Part shown: positions 54,473-64,000 of the stretch, piece after piece
How positions within the stretch are numbered: position 1 is the first letter of the stretch
Layout of the letters: each line of letters starts with the position of its first letter
Assembly: GCA_030220185.1 (NCBI GenBank)
Contig: JASPKZ010007284.1
Coordinates: 1 to 64,000 of the forward strand
Direction: 5' to 3'
Length of the DNA: 64,000 nt
Origin: Diploptera punctata
Lineage: Eukaryota > Arthropoda > Insecta > Blattodea > Blaberidae
Notes under the pieces: generated by a model
Told to the model about the DNA's origin: nothing
The model's database searches: none
Seen by the model: the letters and a program-made list of their open reading frames with translations, nothing else
Program-made: the position numbers and the translations under genes

Positions 54473-55385
54473 ACTAAGATACCTTATTCATAATCATCAG
54501 TTTGGATTTAGAAAATCGCATAGCGCTTCCCTTCAGCTTGTTAGACTGATTTAGGCTGCCAGATGGTCCGGGCTTCAATGCTAAGAGAAGCACTTTTTGG
54601 CAGTATTTATTGATATTGAGAAAGCTTTCGACACAACTTGTATAAATGGGCTAATATGCAACATTATCAAATTTAATTTTTCGGCCAGTTTCTTTAAACT
54701 TGCAGCAAAATACCTCGTTAACCGACAATTGTGTGTGTTGGTTAATTGGTATAAATTTGACTCATGGCGGATGATCCACAAGGTGCTGTTCTCTCACCTC
54801 TCCTGTACACATTATACGTATTCCCTACATCCATATAGCTTCCTTCTCTGGTGATACATGTTTGTATTATCATATTAATTTCCGTGGATTGATGCGACGC
54901 ATCCACATTATAAACATCCCTTAAAAGCATCCATTCCTGGTTACGTCTGTTGAATATTAAACTAAATGTGTATAAGACGCAAGCCCGCGGATGTACACTC
55001 TCAACCAACTCACCTTAGGAGCCCATTGCGTTTGATTCTTCTGTCAAGTATCTTGGAATCCTTCTGGATTTCAAGCTTAGGTTCAAAATTTATATTCAAC
55101 ATAAAATCCATCACACAAATGTTGCTTTGCACTTTTATATTTCATTTTTCAAGTCGCCTACTTTTTTACTCGGATGAAGCTTACACTTTATAAAGCTGTG
55201 TTCCATAGCCTGTTTCTATATGGTAGTGAAGCCTGTAGCATCCTTACTGCTTGTCACAGAAACAAAGTTTTGATCATTCAAAATAAATTCTTCAATATTG
55301 TATTTTCGTCCCCTCTGTACTCGAGGATCACAGAGTTGCATTATCTAGTACAAATGCCGAATATTGCGACTTCAATTGCATAGTT
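53045..55385 (+). pseudogene. Jockey-like LINE pseudogene: endonuclease and reverse transcriptase
   Basis: The longest LINE here. 53070-53357: APE-type endonuclease remnant (FIASIYKSP, then LLAGTFIAKTS). NSDHIPI at about 53490-53512 is the endonuclease C-terminal SDH motif. 53748-54041: linker with RNADWAIFLQQF. 54144-54335: LPSHRAPGH and VIAIPKTGK, RT start. 54597 on: IDIEKAFD (motif A, 54609-54632). PQGAVLSPLL (54776-54805) is motif B. FSGDTCL at 54844 stands where YxDD is expected, with the first Asp changed to Gly. 55174-55383: YGSEACSIL and C-terminus. Many frameshifts and stops. Confidence 0.87.
54413..54470. repeat. (GA)n microsatellite inside the RT coding region
   Basis: About 29 GA units lie between the RT segment ending near 54335 and the QFGFRKSHSAS block near 54500. 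It is an expansion within the pseudogene. Confidence 0.97.
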
Positions 55386-55389
55386 GCCT

Positions 55390-56040
55390 CGAAAACAGAT
55401 CTAACCCATAAACTACAAATTATTGGGAAAACTTATAATGTTAATTTTAAGGCTATTAGCTTTATTATACCTTATACATTTTTTCACCTCTCATCCTATT
55501 GGAATATACTGTATATGCAGCCAACTTGAATGCAAAAGGACATGCTACTAAGTAAATATTAACAATTTAATATAGAATTGTGTGCAAAAGTGATCTTATA
55601 GAGTGTTAAAATGATCTAACCCATATTTAACTAAGAATACTATAATAAAAAAATAGAAAATACATATTGAACACTGATTCAGTTAGACATTTTTCTAACT
55701 GAATTAGTGATCAATAATTATTTTCCATTTAATGTTATTTCGTTACATTATGTGTCTTTCTTATTTTCATTCAAATTCGCTAATATTCTGATAGAATTTA
55801 CGAAACTGCAAATGTACAATAATTGTTTTTCTGCACTGCTACTCATGCCTTTATTAACTAATTCTGCTATTTTGTTACAGATAGATCACTATTCGCTTGA
55901 AAGCCAACTTTTAAAAATAAATAAATAAAGGTTTTGAAGAGAGTAGGGATAGTTTTACATCCACCATGCCGTGATATTCTCCAGATAGAATACTAATCCA
56001 CTGAAAACTCAATTTTCGAATTTTTGTTCGTTATATCTCT
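55390..56040. other. Unassigned AT-rich sequence, possible LINE 3' end
   Basis: A 73-codon frame at 55707-55928 runs into AAATAAATAAATAAAGG, which resembles a retroposon tail, but the protein shows no motif. Confidence 0.3.
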
Positions 56041-56776
56041 TTTCGGGGCAACTATTCAATTGAACAACACGCGATAATCATGCACAATGCTATTATAAAT
56101 CACACCAATCAAATTGTTCGCAATATAGGACACATGCTCCAGCAACGTACTGTTCATCGGTGCATATTCCCCCCATCGGATGGACCCAGACCTGTTCGAT
56201 GAGTGATGTACTACAGCTAGAGTAGTGTTGATAATTCTGCGCTGCCGGCTTTCGGACCCTCTGCTTGTTCGGCCGTGCTCTGCTGTAGAGAGTAAACACC
56301 TCATCTCATACCCAATTCACCTCGACACTACGGCACAACATCGACGCCGCTATATAGCGCTGGCTATGTGAGGATAACACTAAACTGATAACCACTAGGG
56401 AATTTGGTTGCCAAGGAGCCTCAACTGGTTCCAGCAACCAGTACCCTGGACGATGCTTAGTCATTGACTCATTGCTATCACTCAGCTGCAGCAGCGGCAG
56501 AAACAGGAGCGGAAAGCTCCCCTGTTAGAATTTTTAATTTCTTGCAATCGTTATCTATACGAACGAAGCGATTTTAATTTTGTTTGTATAAAGGACTTCC
56601 AAATTATTAAAAGAGCTTGAGGTAATGGTGTTTGAGTTTGAGGTAAGTGGATAGGGCAAGATGAGGGTTAGAGTGGGTGTTGGTAGAAGTTATTGACAAT
56701 CGGAGAGTCGTAAGTAGTGTGATTTGAGTTTTTTTCTTCTTTTTTTAAATGGTGGTTTCGAGTTGGTCTATACTTG
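56041..56776. other. Unassigned, less AT-rich segment
   Basis: The 56040-56500 part has balanced composition and overlapping minus-strand frames, so it may be an old element fragment. I recognise no domain. Confidence 0.3.
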
Positions 56777-57204
56777 TTAAGGTACGTACACATATGCGCG
56801 CCGCGAACACGAACGGCGCGCGCCGCGGCGCGTGTTATGTTCGTCGAAATGATTAATTTCAACGAACCTCCTGCGATTCATAGGAAGCCCACAAACCTTC
56901 AGTAGACATTTTGCAGAGCAGGTGTAAGCAACCATGTCTATTCCCTTTCCGTTCTCCCGCTTCTCCTGCATTCTTTCCTAAAAATAGGGACTTTTTTTTA
57001 AAATGCCGCGGGACGCGGGACAAATTGTTAAAAATCGGGACTCTCCCGCCAAAATCGGGACGTCTGGTCACGCTTATTACTTATTACATCTTATAACTTT
57101 ATTTATACTTTTTCAAATATTATAGCATTAAAGGAATTTAAAAAAAAATATATGACTTGTATATATATGTTCAAAATTATTAAGAATCTATCTCACCATA
57201 AAAT

Positions 57205-57640
57205 GGCCTTAATTTTTAATAAAGATGTACATTATTATTATACTAGAGGTTGTACTTTATTGCACAAAAATACTAGTTTCTAAAAAAAGTATAAAAGGGA
57301 TTCGTTATGCATTAATCAACCATTACAATAACTTACCTATTGAATATCAACATTTCACGAATGTTAAACATTTTTCTAATTGTATTAAAAATATTTTTTC
57401 TCGTTGATTTCTTAGTTAATTTTTGTTAATTTTGTTATTATTAATATTATCCTGTTTAAATATTGTATTTATATGTGTATGTATATTGTGCATCTATAGT
57501 AGTTTGTATTACTTAAACTTATGCCTGAATTTGTTTTCTTGTTTTTATTGTTAATTGTTTTATGGCCATTATTTTTTGTATATTGCCCCTTAACATGAGC
57601 AATCTTGCTCTTTGGAGTCTTTGAAGAAATAAATAAATAA
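57205..57640 (+). mobile_element. LINE 3' end with (AAAT)n tail (CR1/Jockey-like C-terminus)
   Basis: The frame at 57225-57407 ends with KSIKGIRYALINHYNNLP then VKHFSNCIKNIFSR, like the final residues of many LINE polyproteins (a short block with a Leu-Pro motif then a Lys/Phe-rich end). It is followed by a 230-bp T-rich 3' UTR and AAATAAATAAATAA. The rest of the element is missing. Confidence 0.65.
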
Positions 57641-57827
57641 TTAGTAATAAATGTGTTTATATATTGTATTGTTTTGTGGATACTTCATACATAATATTAT
57701 GAAATGAACGTCTTAAATAAATAATGTTTTCTAAATAATTATAATTTATTCATACAATTACAGTACACACGAAAAAAAAAACACATAACATTGAAAGAAA
57801 AAAACAGGCATCTCCTTTCAATGATTT

Positions 57828-58079
57828 TTAAAAATGATCCTTATGTTGAGGATCCCACAATAATTGCTTGCTTCTATAAATATCAATAAGTTTTAACATG
57901 TTTTCCTCTGACCACTCCATACTCAAATGATAGGTGCGCACCGAAAACAACGAACCTCTCAGGTACCCGTCCAAATATAAACAGCGAACCATCAAAGTGT
58001 TCGTGGAAAAAACCGACAATGAGTGGATCGTGGAGATAGACGCGCGCGCCGTTCGCGCGCACCTTAAAACCCCGTCCAA
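57828..58079 (-). pseudogene. MADF-domain protein fragment of the Harbinger-like element
   Basis: The 83-codon minus-strand frame ends EWSEENMLKLIDIYRSKQLL followed by WDPQHKDHF and a stop. Spacing of Trp, Leu-Ile-x-x-Tyr and Trp-Asp-Pro matches the N-terminal half of MADF (Myb/SANT-like) DNA-binding domains. In PIF/Harbinger elements such proteins help the transposase bind the ends. The second half of the domain is missing, so this copy cannot be functional. Confidence 0.7.
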
Positions 58080-58244
58080 ATCTGACGAACATGGTGTGCG
58101 CGCGCGGCTCGCAAGTGTGTACGTACCTTTATATAGAGGTATGGATTAACTCGTCGGGTAAGTAGCGTAGAATATTGTTTCCAGACTGTACGGTGTGTGT
58201 GGAATCGTAATGGGAGAGTGAGAAGTAATGGTGATTTTAAAAAG

Positions 58245-58395
58245 GAAAGCATTTCGTTTCATTTCATTCGTGTGCCTCTGTTATGGTGCATCAGGCGTGG
58301 TCGGCCAGCACTCTTGTCGCTCGCAGATCTCTAAACATATAACGGTTTCATCTCATCCCTCGACCCGACCCACAGTTTGATACGAGTTGAGAATA
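58245..58395 (+). mobile_element. SINE-E copy 3, body only
   Basis: Contains CATTTCATTCGTGTGCCTC, TATGGTGCATCAGGCGTGG, GGTCGGCCAGCACTC and CATCTCATCCCTCGACC in the same order as the 29.5-kb copy. Head missing. Confidence 0.72.
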
Positions 58396-58530
58396 TTGTA
58401 TTATTTATTTCAGCCACACCCATCTTCTCAATGACGATGCTGCGTAATTAAAAGAGTTTTAGAGTTTATAAATCTAGTTTCTATGGGGACAGAATTTAAA
58501 TGTTTGCGCTGGTTTTAAAACATTGGATCT

Positions 58531-58640
58531 ATAATAATAATAATAATGATGAAGGTGATGATGATGATGATTATGATGGTGATGATGACAATGACAATGG
58601 TGACGACGACGTAGATGATGTAGATGATGATTTTAGTATA
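58531..58640. repeat. (AAT)n and (GATGAT)n low-complexity tract
   Basis: Short AAT run followed by GAT/GAC triplets with variants. Asp-rich frames across it are not genes. Confidence 0.9.
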
Positions 58641-58859
58641 ATAAATTATACGAGGAACACCAATTAATATAGGCCTATGTACCTTACACTGGGTAATGAT
58701 GAAATCGAGGTTAGAGCAAATATAGCCTAATAGTATACTATTTTATATTATTTGTAACAATGAAAAAGTTTGTATCTATTTTATCTATTAGAATATAGAA
58801 TAATATTTTTAATCTGTATATTATTTTATGACATGAAACAATTGTAAAATGTTTTATAA

Positions 58860-58925
58860 TATTGAAGGGCGCTAATGATCTTAGATGTTTAGGCGCCCAG
58901 AAAACACCACAAATACAAACGCAGA
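58860..58925 (+). repeat. Hairpin-forming LINE-type 3' end
   Basis: GGGCGCTAATGATCTTAGAT and TTTAGGCGCCC form a GC-rich stem with a loop, then AGAAAACACC. I associate this motif with the 3' end of certain insect LINEs, where it may be recognised by the reverse transcriptase. Its coding part is not recognisable upstream. Confidence 0.45.
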
Positions 58926-59154
58926 CTGTACAACTTTGGTTAATATTGTTTTAGAAGTTAGAGTTGTAAATCCAACTGTAATCAATTATTCTAATATAAC
59001 AAAGTGTGATTTTGAATGGAAAATTTAAGACAAGTTAACATACTATACATTACAAAGTGTACACATTTTACAACCTGTTTATAAATGAAATTGCTGAACT
59101 ATACATTTTAATTTGACCAATTAAGTTTAGTAAGAAAAACCAGGAACGAAGAAT

Positions 59155-59850
59155 AGGAACGTCAGAAATGAGGTTTCTGAGGAGTGTGGCTGGCTATACA
59201 ATAACAGGTCGAAAACGAAATGAAAATATAGGAAGTGAAATAAATATATTCAAACTATTAGATAGAATCTCACAATACAGAAATGAATGAATGGACCACA
59301 TCAATAGAATGAATGACAATAGAATTCCGAAGCAGATTCTTCATTACAAACCACTAACTATCTAACTCGCTGGTACTATCGAACCCGTAGGTTCATGGCC
59401 TCGCGGACATAAGCTTTCCATACATCCCTATCCTGCGCTAATGTTTTCAAATCATTCCCTGTATAACCATCTTCCCTCAAATGACAGTTAATATTATTCT
59501 CCCTCTGGTTTTCCTACAAGAAGACATAAGCTTTCCATACATCCCTATCCTGCGCTAATGTTTTCAAATCATTCCCTGTATAACCATCTTCCCTCAAATT
59601 ACAGTTAATATTATTCTCCCTCTGGTTTTCCTACAAGAAGCTTCCATGCACGTCTTTCATTCCCCATTTGTTCCACATGTCCTGCCCATCGCTGTCTATA
59701 AGTCTTCATTGTTCTTATTATATCTAGCTTCATTACAAACCACTAGGACGAAGAAATGTTGGAAGACCCAGTAAAAAATGGACAGACCAATTATAGCATG
59801 AGATCGGAACAGACCTCAAGGTCTAATCCTTCATGAAGTTTACGAAGTTC
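59155..59850 (+). mobile_element. LINE-C copy 9, host of a nested LINE-B
   Basis: The coding remnant MRFLRSVAGYTITGR starts at about 59169 and runs to PKQILHYKPL at 59356. It resumes at 59746 with GRRNVGRPSKKWTDQL and ends after TCGGAACAGACCTCAAGG. One stop lies in the middle. The break at 59357-59727 is a LINE-B insertion with an 18-bp target duplication. Confidence 0.92.
59357..59727 (-). mobile_element. LINE-B copy 10 with 18-bp target duplication and internal 117-bp duplication
   Basis: Minus-strand LINE-B 3' end. cttcattacaaaccacta lies at 59339-59356 and 59728-59745. Units 59406-59522 and 59523-59639 are direct tandem copies differing at one or two bases. The coding end is interrupted by that duplication and a deletion of the RPRMRW block. 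Confidence 0.95.
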
Positions 59851-59859
59851 TGATTTTAT

Positions 59860-60660
59860 TGTTTATAATTAAGTTGAACAATTTTGGATTAAGTCATCTA
59901 CTTAGTTTTATGAAATGAGGTGTATTGACATTTTGTTTCTGTTAGTACAGGTCTATTTTATATTAACATTAATTTTTATGATATAATGATATACAAATTT
60001 TGAGTCCATTGAACAAAATCGAGATAAGATATTGGTTAATACAGGCGTGCATACATGTATTTGTGAAACAAGCTGGCGACGAATATCAGGATATTGGCCC
60101 TCATCACAGTGACAAGTAGCTGTATGTTATCGTGTTTTGGGCTGATTGCACCTTCCCCCCCCAGTCAGACTGACATCTGATCGGTTTCGGAATGCATATT
60201 ATCTTCTGATCTGCATGTTACGCACCTTGCTTCTGTTTCACACAGCGGAATAATGTGGCCGATGTTCAAATCCTCTTAGCTAGAAACAGAAATTCTTCCG
60301 ATAAACTGGAGAATTCGATAGGCATGTTCTATGTCGATGCCAACCAAATATAACAGAGCAACGTATAGCAGACATGACGTATATTAATCCATCGTTTTAG
60401 ATTGGACTGTGCAGCCTGCTTTAGAAGGCACGAGGGTCTCCTCAGGGCGTGTTTTAGATTAAGCTTATTTCTGGGTTCTACCGGTGTGAAGGATAAGGAA
60501 TTCGATGATCAATAACAATGAGTTATGTAATTAATTAAAAGGGTTTATTTTGTTAACCTTTTATGAACAACTAAATAATCACAACAAATTAGTAATAGCT
60601 TGTAGACTACTTGAGCAAATCTAGACTTCCCTACTATATTTACGTACGGTAGATTGATTC
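59860..60660. other. Unassigned sequence
   Basis: About 800 bp without recognised features. A C-rich run lies at about 60153. Confidence 0.3.
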
Positions 60661-60675
60661 ACACTTTTAGGTAGT

Positions 60676-60797
60676 AATATGGGAGCAACAGGCTCCTCTG
60701 AATGCTCGTATTATGATAATCTAGCCCACTCTGTTTTCGTAAGGGAGCTACTGGCTCCTCTCTGTATGTACTCGTATGGGAGCTACTGGCCACACAC
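60676..60797. repeat. Short imperfect repeats of a GGGAGCTACTGGCTCC palindrome
   Basis: Three related units at about 60679, 60740 and 60777, each with GGGAGC-AC-GGCTCC or a truncated version, followed by CTCGTA. Possibly a decayed small tandem array. Confidence 0.6.
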
Positions 60798-60799
60798 TG

Positions 60800-61312
60800 T
60801 TTTAACAATTTTTTTTTTTGCCTTTTATATTCATTTCCCAAGGAAGTTTTAAAATTGGGTCAAGTATTCCTATTAACAAAATGTATTGCTTTGCAAATCT
60901 AACCATAGTTGAATGCAGGCTTAACCATATTCAACACGTCAATCAAATTTACACTTTTATAATAAACATTAGTTTCGCTTCGCTAGGTACATGTACCTGC
61001 CAACCCTTGAGTTGTATAACAACAGCTTATTGTGCGGTCCCAAGTAATAACCAAATTAATTTTAGTTCTAGGAGTTACTAATGCTACAACTGTCGCAATC
61101 TAAATGAAAATATTTGGGTAACGTTAAAATAATTTTTCTTTGTTTTCGAAGAAAACATAAGAGTAGTTATGTGAATTGTTTTAATGTTTATATTTACAAG
61201 AATGTGAGATTAGCTCTCTGTAGTTATTCACTTTTTACCATAGAAAAGTTAGTTATCATTTTAATTTGATTTTTTCTTTCTTACACTTGTATAATGTGTT
61301 AGGTATTAGTGC
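60800..61312. other. Unassigned AT-rich sequence
   Basis: Nothing recognised; the 87-codon frame at 60818-61081 has no motif. Confidence 0.3.
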
Positions 61313-61314
61313 TT

Positions 61315-62030
61315 ATGTTCATTCATAGTGTTCTGCCCAAGAGCAGGTCTTTCACTGCAACTCAGCATTCTCCACTCTTTCCTTAACTCAGCTTTCATTT
61401 TTGTATCCGCATACAAACCATTCATTTTAATCTTATCTATCATCTGATGTATTTTTCTGCCTCTAACTTTCTTTACCGTTGGCCATTCCTTCTAGGGCAT
61501 TCTTTAGTAGGCAGTTTCTTCTTAGCCAGTGGCCAATCCAATTTCTTTTCCTCTTCTTTATGAGTTCCAGCATTGTTCTTCTTTCACCCACTCTGTCTAG
61601 CACATCTTTATTTCTTACTTTGTCTGTCCATTTTATACGTTCCATTCTTCTCCATATCCACATCTCAAAAGCTTCCAGTCGCTTTTTCTCATTCCGTCGT
61701 AATGTCCAAGTCTCTGCATCATACAATGCTACACACCACACAAAGCACTTCACTAGCCTCTTCCGTAATTATTTTGCCAAAGGTCCGCAGGAAATGCTTC
61801 TCTTCTTGTTAAAAGCTTCTTTTGCCATTGCTATCCTCTGCTTTACTTCTTGACCGCAGTTCATGTTACTACTGACAGTATAACCCAAGTATTTGAAGCT
61901 CTTCACTTGCTCAATGGCCTCATCTTTGATCCTCATGTTTATCTTCCTTGGTTTCCTTCCTGTAATAATGGCCTTCGTCTTATTTATATTTATCTTCATC
62001 CCATAATCCTCGCACTTATCATTTAGCAGA
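61315..62030 (-). mobile_element. LINE-D copy 3, longest copy
   Basis: Two adjoining minus-strand frames. 61769-61999 encodes MKININKTKAIITGRK, FKYLGYTVSSN and AFNKKRSISCGPL, the region after the RT palm. 61463-61753 encodes KCFVWCVALYDAETWTLRR, FEMWIWRRMERIKWTDKVR and LELIKKRKRNWIGHWLRRN. One frameshift lies between them. The 3' UTR holds TTGCAGTGAAAGACCTGCTC and TGGGCAGAACACTATGAATG, which match SINE-B. The catalytic palm is missing. Confidence 0.9.
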
Positions 62031-63238
62031 TCTTATGTATGTATAATATATAAAGTTCCTATTGTGCTGGCCGATTACTGTTGGACCATCAAGAGGGATG
62101 CTCCACGGGCATCGTCATTTATTTTCTAGGTGAGTCCGAATGTTCGAATATTGTGTAGTTACGAATGTAGCAAATATTAAAGTGTAAGTTTTGCTTCCAT
62201 TATTGTGAAGATCTCAACTTTATGTGCTGACAGGATGGGCATTATTTCAGTTTCCTTGACTTAATATAGTCCTCCAGCATTCCATTGAAGGCATCCTCGT
62301 TATTGAAAAAACATTATTTATAACCTGTGTCTCGACTTTAATCCCTTCGTGAACTCATGTCAAAATGTATTCTTAGGGTTTGATTTTTCAAATTATTTCC
62401 CACCATTTATAATGAATTATACATTTTTTCTAACGGTTATCTTAATATATTTCTGTGATATTTAACTACATACGTATCATGAAAACGTGACAACCATATT
62501 GATTTTAACGAATATTCTGTGCAACAACAAAGACTGTTCCAGTGCAGCCAACATAGAGTACGGCTTATACTAATTAACTGTACACATATACTTCAGAATT
62601 TCAGAACTAACTATTTATTTTTGGGCGTTGCATTCTCTCGCAGGTTAGAGTGCTTAAATTGTGTTAGGTTAGATATTAGGCTGATCTTTCACAGGTTACA
62701 GTACTTATATTGCATTAGCTTAACTTTTAGATTCGTTAAATATCGTGTGGCTGCATCCCGTGATTCCATAGTGTAAACCACTTCGAGTTTGTTAAAAAAA
62801 TGCACTTCACATGTTGTAAAGAATCTCCAAAATCCCGTTTTACGTATTCATTTAAAAGGGTTACAGATTGTGTATAGATTAATTTGCCATCAGAAAAAGA
62901 AGTCAGAGGTTGCCTATACCACGTGGAGTAGAGACTAAATTGTACCCCATTTTTATAATTATATAAAATATATTTTATTTGTGTTTAGATTTTAATCATT
63001 ACGCTTTTAGAATATATATGATTAGCTGATTATCCTTTGTGATTAGTTTCTAGTTTTAACACTTGTATAAAAAATAAAGTTAACGTATCTTTATCAAATG
63101 TTCTTTTTTAGTTATGACTTGCTCTCTCATATCATATACAAAAAGATCAAAGATATGTTCTCCTATTTTTGTGATTAATTATCTTTCAATCAACACTTTT
63201 GAAATTCATATTAAAGCACCGTTGAGGTTATGTAATAA
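62031..63238. other. Unassigned AT-rich sequence
   Basis: About 1.2 kb with no supported gene. Two or three TTAGG-like words at 62.64-62.73 kb are not a telomeric array. Confidence 0.3.
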
Positions 63239-63239
63239 G

Positions 63240-63592
63240 ATGTTAATTACATAATTTTTACCTGATAGGTAAGTCGTCCTCAACTACGTAAATTATTAAA
63301 CTTCAAGTTATTCTAATATGGAGGCCTTTCCAAAACAGTGTTTCATCTTCTGCATTTTAACTGGAACTGATGGTGTTATACAACATATATAACTGGAACT
63401 CATGGTGTTATACAACATATATAACTGGAACTGATGGTGTTATGTAGGTTGTATAACACCATCAGTTCCAGTTAAAACGCAGAAAATGAAACATTGTTTT
63501 CGAAAGGCCTCCATATTAGAAAAACTTGAAGAAGTTTAATAATTTAGTTGAGCACGACTGACTTACCAGGTAAAAATTATATAATTAACATC
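63240..63592. mobile_element. Long-TIR MITE with central 32-bp tandem repeats
   Basis: The left arm (63240-63385) and right arm (63443-63592) are imperfect inverted copies of about 145 bp. Shared landmarks are GATGTTAATTA, AATTTTTACCTG, AAAGGCCTCCATATTAG and GGAACTGATGGTGTTATAC. The centre holds nearly three direct 32-bp units at 63358-63443. Non-coding. Confidence 0.88.
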
Positions 63593-63599
63593 TAAATAT

Positions 63600-64000
63600 C
63601 TCTGGTTGCCATTTCTCTAAGATTCACATTCTCACATTATGTTTTTCTTATCTCTTTGTGATATCGCAAATGATGATCATTGGCTTCCAGTGTTGCTAAG
63701 ACTTGGTCTTCTTGTAAACTGTAGATGGTGAATCTGAATTGTACTTCAGGATTAGATTCAGGCCCAAGTTCACAAAAAATTGCATAGGCCCACAGGAGAT
63801 CTGTGAAAGTGGTGTGTATACTCATTGTAAACTATATCCAGCAGCTTTTAGCCCTGAAGTACGCCATCGATCATTTTTTTCTGAACCTGTGACGACACTG
63901 AAACGTCAAAGGATATTATTTTTCTCATTGTATCATTAGCGTCATTAAATGTATAATAAATACTGTTTCCTCGCGGTTAGTTATTTTTAACGGGATGTTT
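63600..64000. other. Unassigned sequence at the window end
   Basis: Two short overlapping frames near 63637-63939 show no motif. Confidence 0.3.

Larger units (their letters stand above)
56780..58128 (-). mobile_element. PIF/Harbinger-like element with TTA target duplication
   Basis: Ends AGGTACGTACACA and, inverted, AGGTACGTACACA, then GC-rich subterminal CGCGCG blocks on both sides. TTA lies outside each end (56777-56779 and 58129-58131), the usual Harbinger 3-bp target. A minus-strand gene fragment next to the right end encodes a MADF-like domain, a domain found in the second protein of PIF/Harbinger elements. A LINE 3' end is inserted in the middle. Confidence 0.82.

Noticed and set aside
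56093..56304. Minus-strand frames of 68 and 82 codons
   Set aside because: Balanced composition made them worth a look, but no motif, splice pattern or repeat copy supports a gene.
58531..58640. Acidic Asp-rich peptide
   Set aside because: Low-complexity GAT triplets with no supporting frame beyond the repeat.
62640..62735. Telomeric (TTAGG)n repeats
   Set aside because: Only scattered TTAGG-like words, not a tandem array.
1..64000. CRISPR array, operon, riboswitch or prophage
   Set aside because: Nothing of bacterial type is seen; regular spacer structure and ribosome-binding sites are absent and the DNA is clearly eukaryotic.

Overview
The window looks like AT-rich, repeat-dense intergenic DNA from an insect. 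The mix of LINE 3' ends, tRNA-derived SINEs, Tc1/mariner, hAT, PIF/Harbinger and piggyBac-like remnants, together with (ATT)n, (GAA)n and (CT)n arrays, fits a large hemimetabolous genome. Several repeat ends resemble ones I associate with cockroaches (Blattodea, e.g. Periplaneta), but that is recollection, not proof. I found no intact host gene, rRNA or CRISPR. Nearly every protein-like reading frame is a decayed piece of a transposable element.

Layout. 1-8 kb: a 0.95-kb pyrimidine-rich satellite, a LINE-A 3' end, a SINE-A, an M-family repeat, tRNA-like retroposons, a small MITE and a LINE-B 3' end. 8-14 kb: a 1.35-kb foldback element with arms of about 490 bp, LINE-A pieces set in (ATT)n arrays, and a Tigger/pogo-like relic. 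14-26 kb: dense SINEs (families A, B, C, D, E), R1 repeats with internal tandem units, LINE-B/C/D/E ends and a hAT relic. 26-33 kb: a mariner C-terminal fragment, an M repeat, several LINE-C copies and a 0.6-kb near-perfect palindrome. 33-42 kb: a Tc1 pseudogene, an internally deleted mariner with both ends, a 3.35-kb DNA transposon with matching terminal repeats around a degenerate GGQN-motif protein, two piggyBac-like MITEs and two more M repeats. 42-52 kb: LINE-B/C and two hAT elements, one split by a LINE. 52-58 kb: a 2.3-kb Jockey-like LINE pseudogene and a PIF/Harbinger element with a MADF domain. 58-64 kb: a nested LINE-in-LINE insertion with an 18-bp target duplication, a longer LINE-D copy and a long-TIR MITE.

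How the parts relate. SINE-A and SINE-B share a tRNA-like head but have different 3' ends. The SINE-B 3' end closely matches the LINE-D 3' end, which points to LINE-D as the likely mobiliser of SINE-B. Target-site duplications (11 to 18 bp) around several SINE and LINE insertions are still perfect, so some of this activity is fairly recent. Insertions within insertions give a relative order: M, hAT, Harbinger and LINE copies are hosts to later SINE or LINE arrivals.

Family labels such as LINE-A to LINE-E, SINE-A to SINE-E, M and R1 are local names used only here. Boundaries without a target duplication are approximate.
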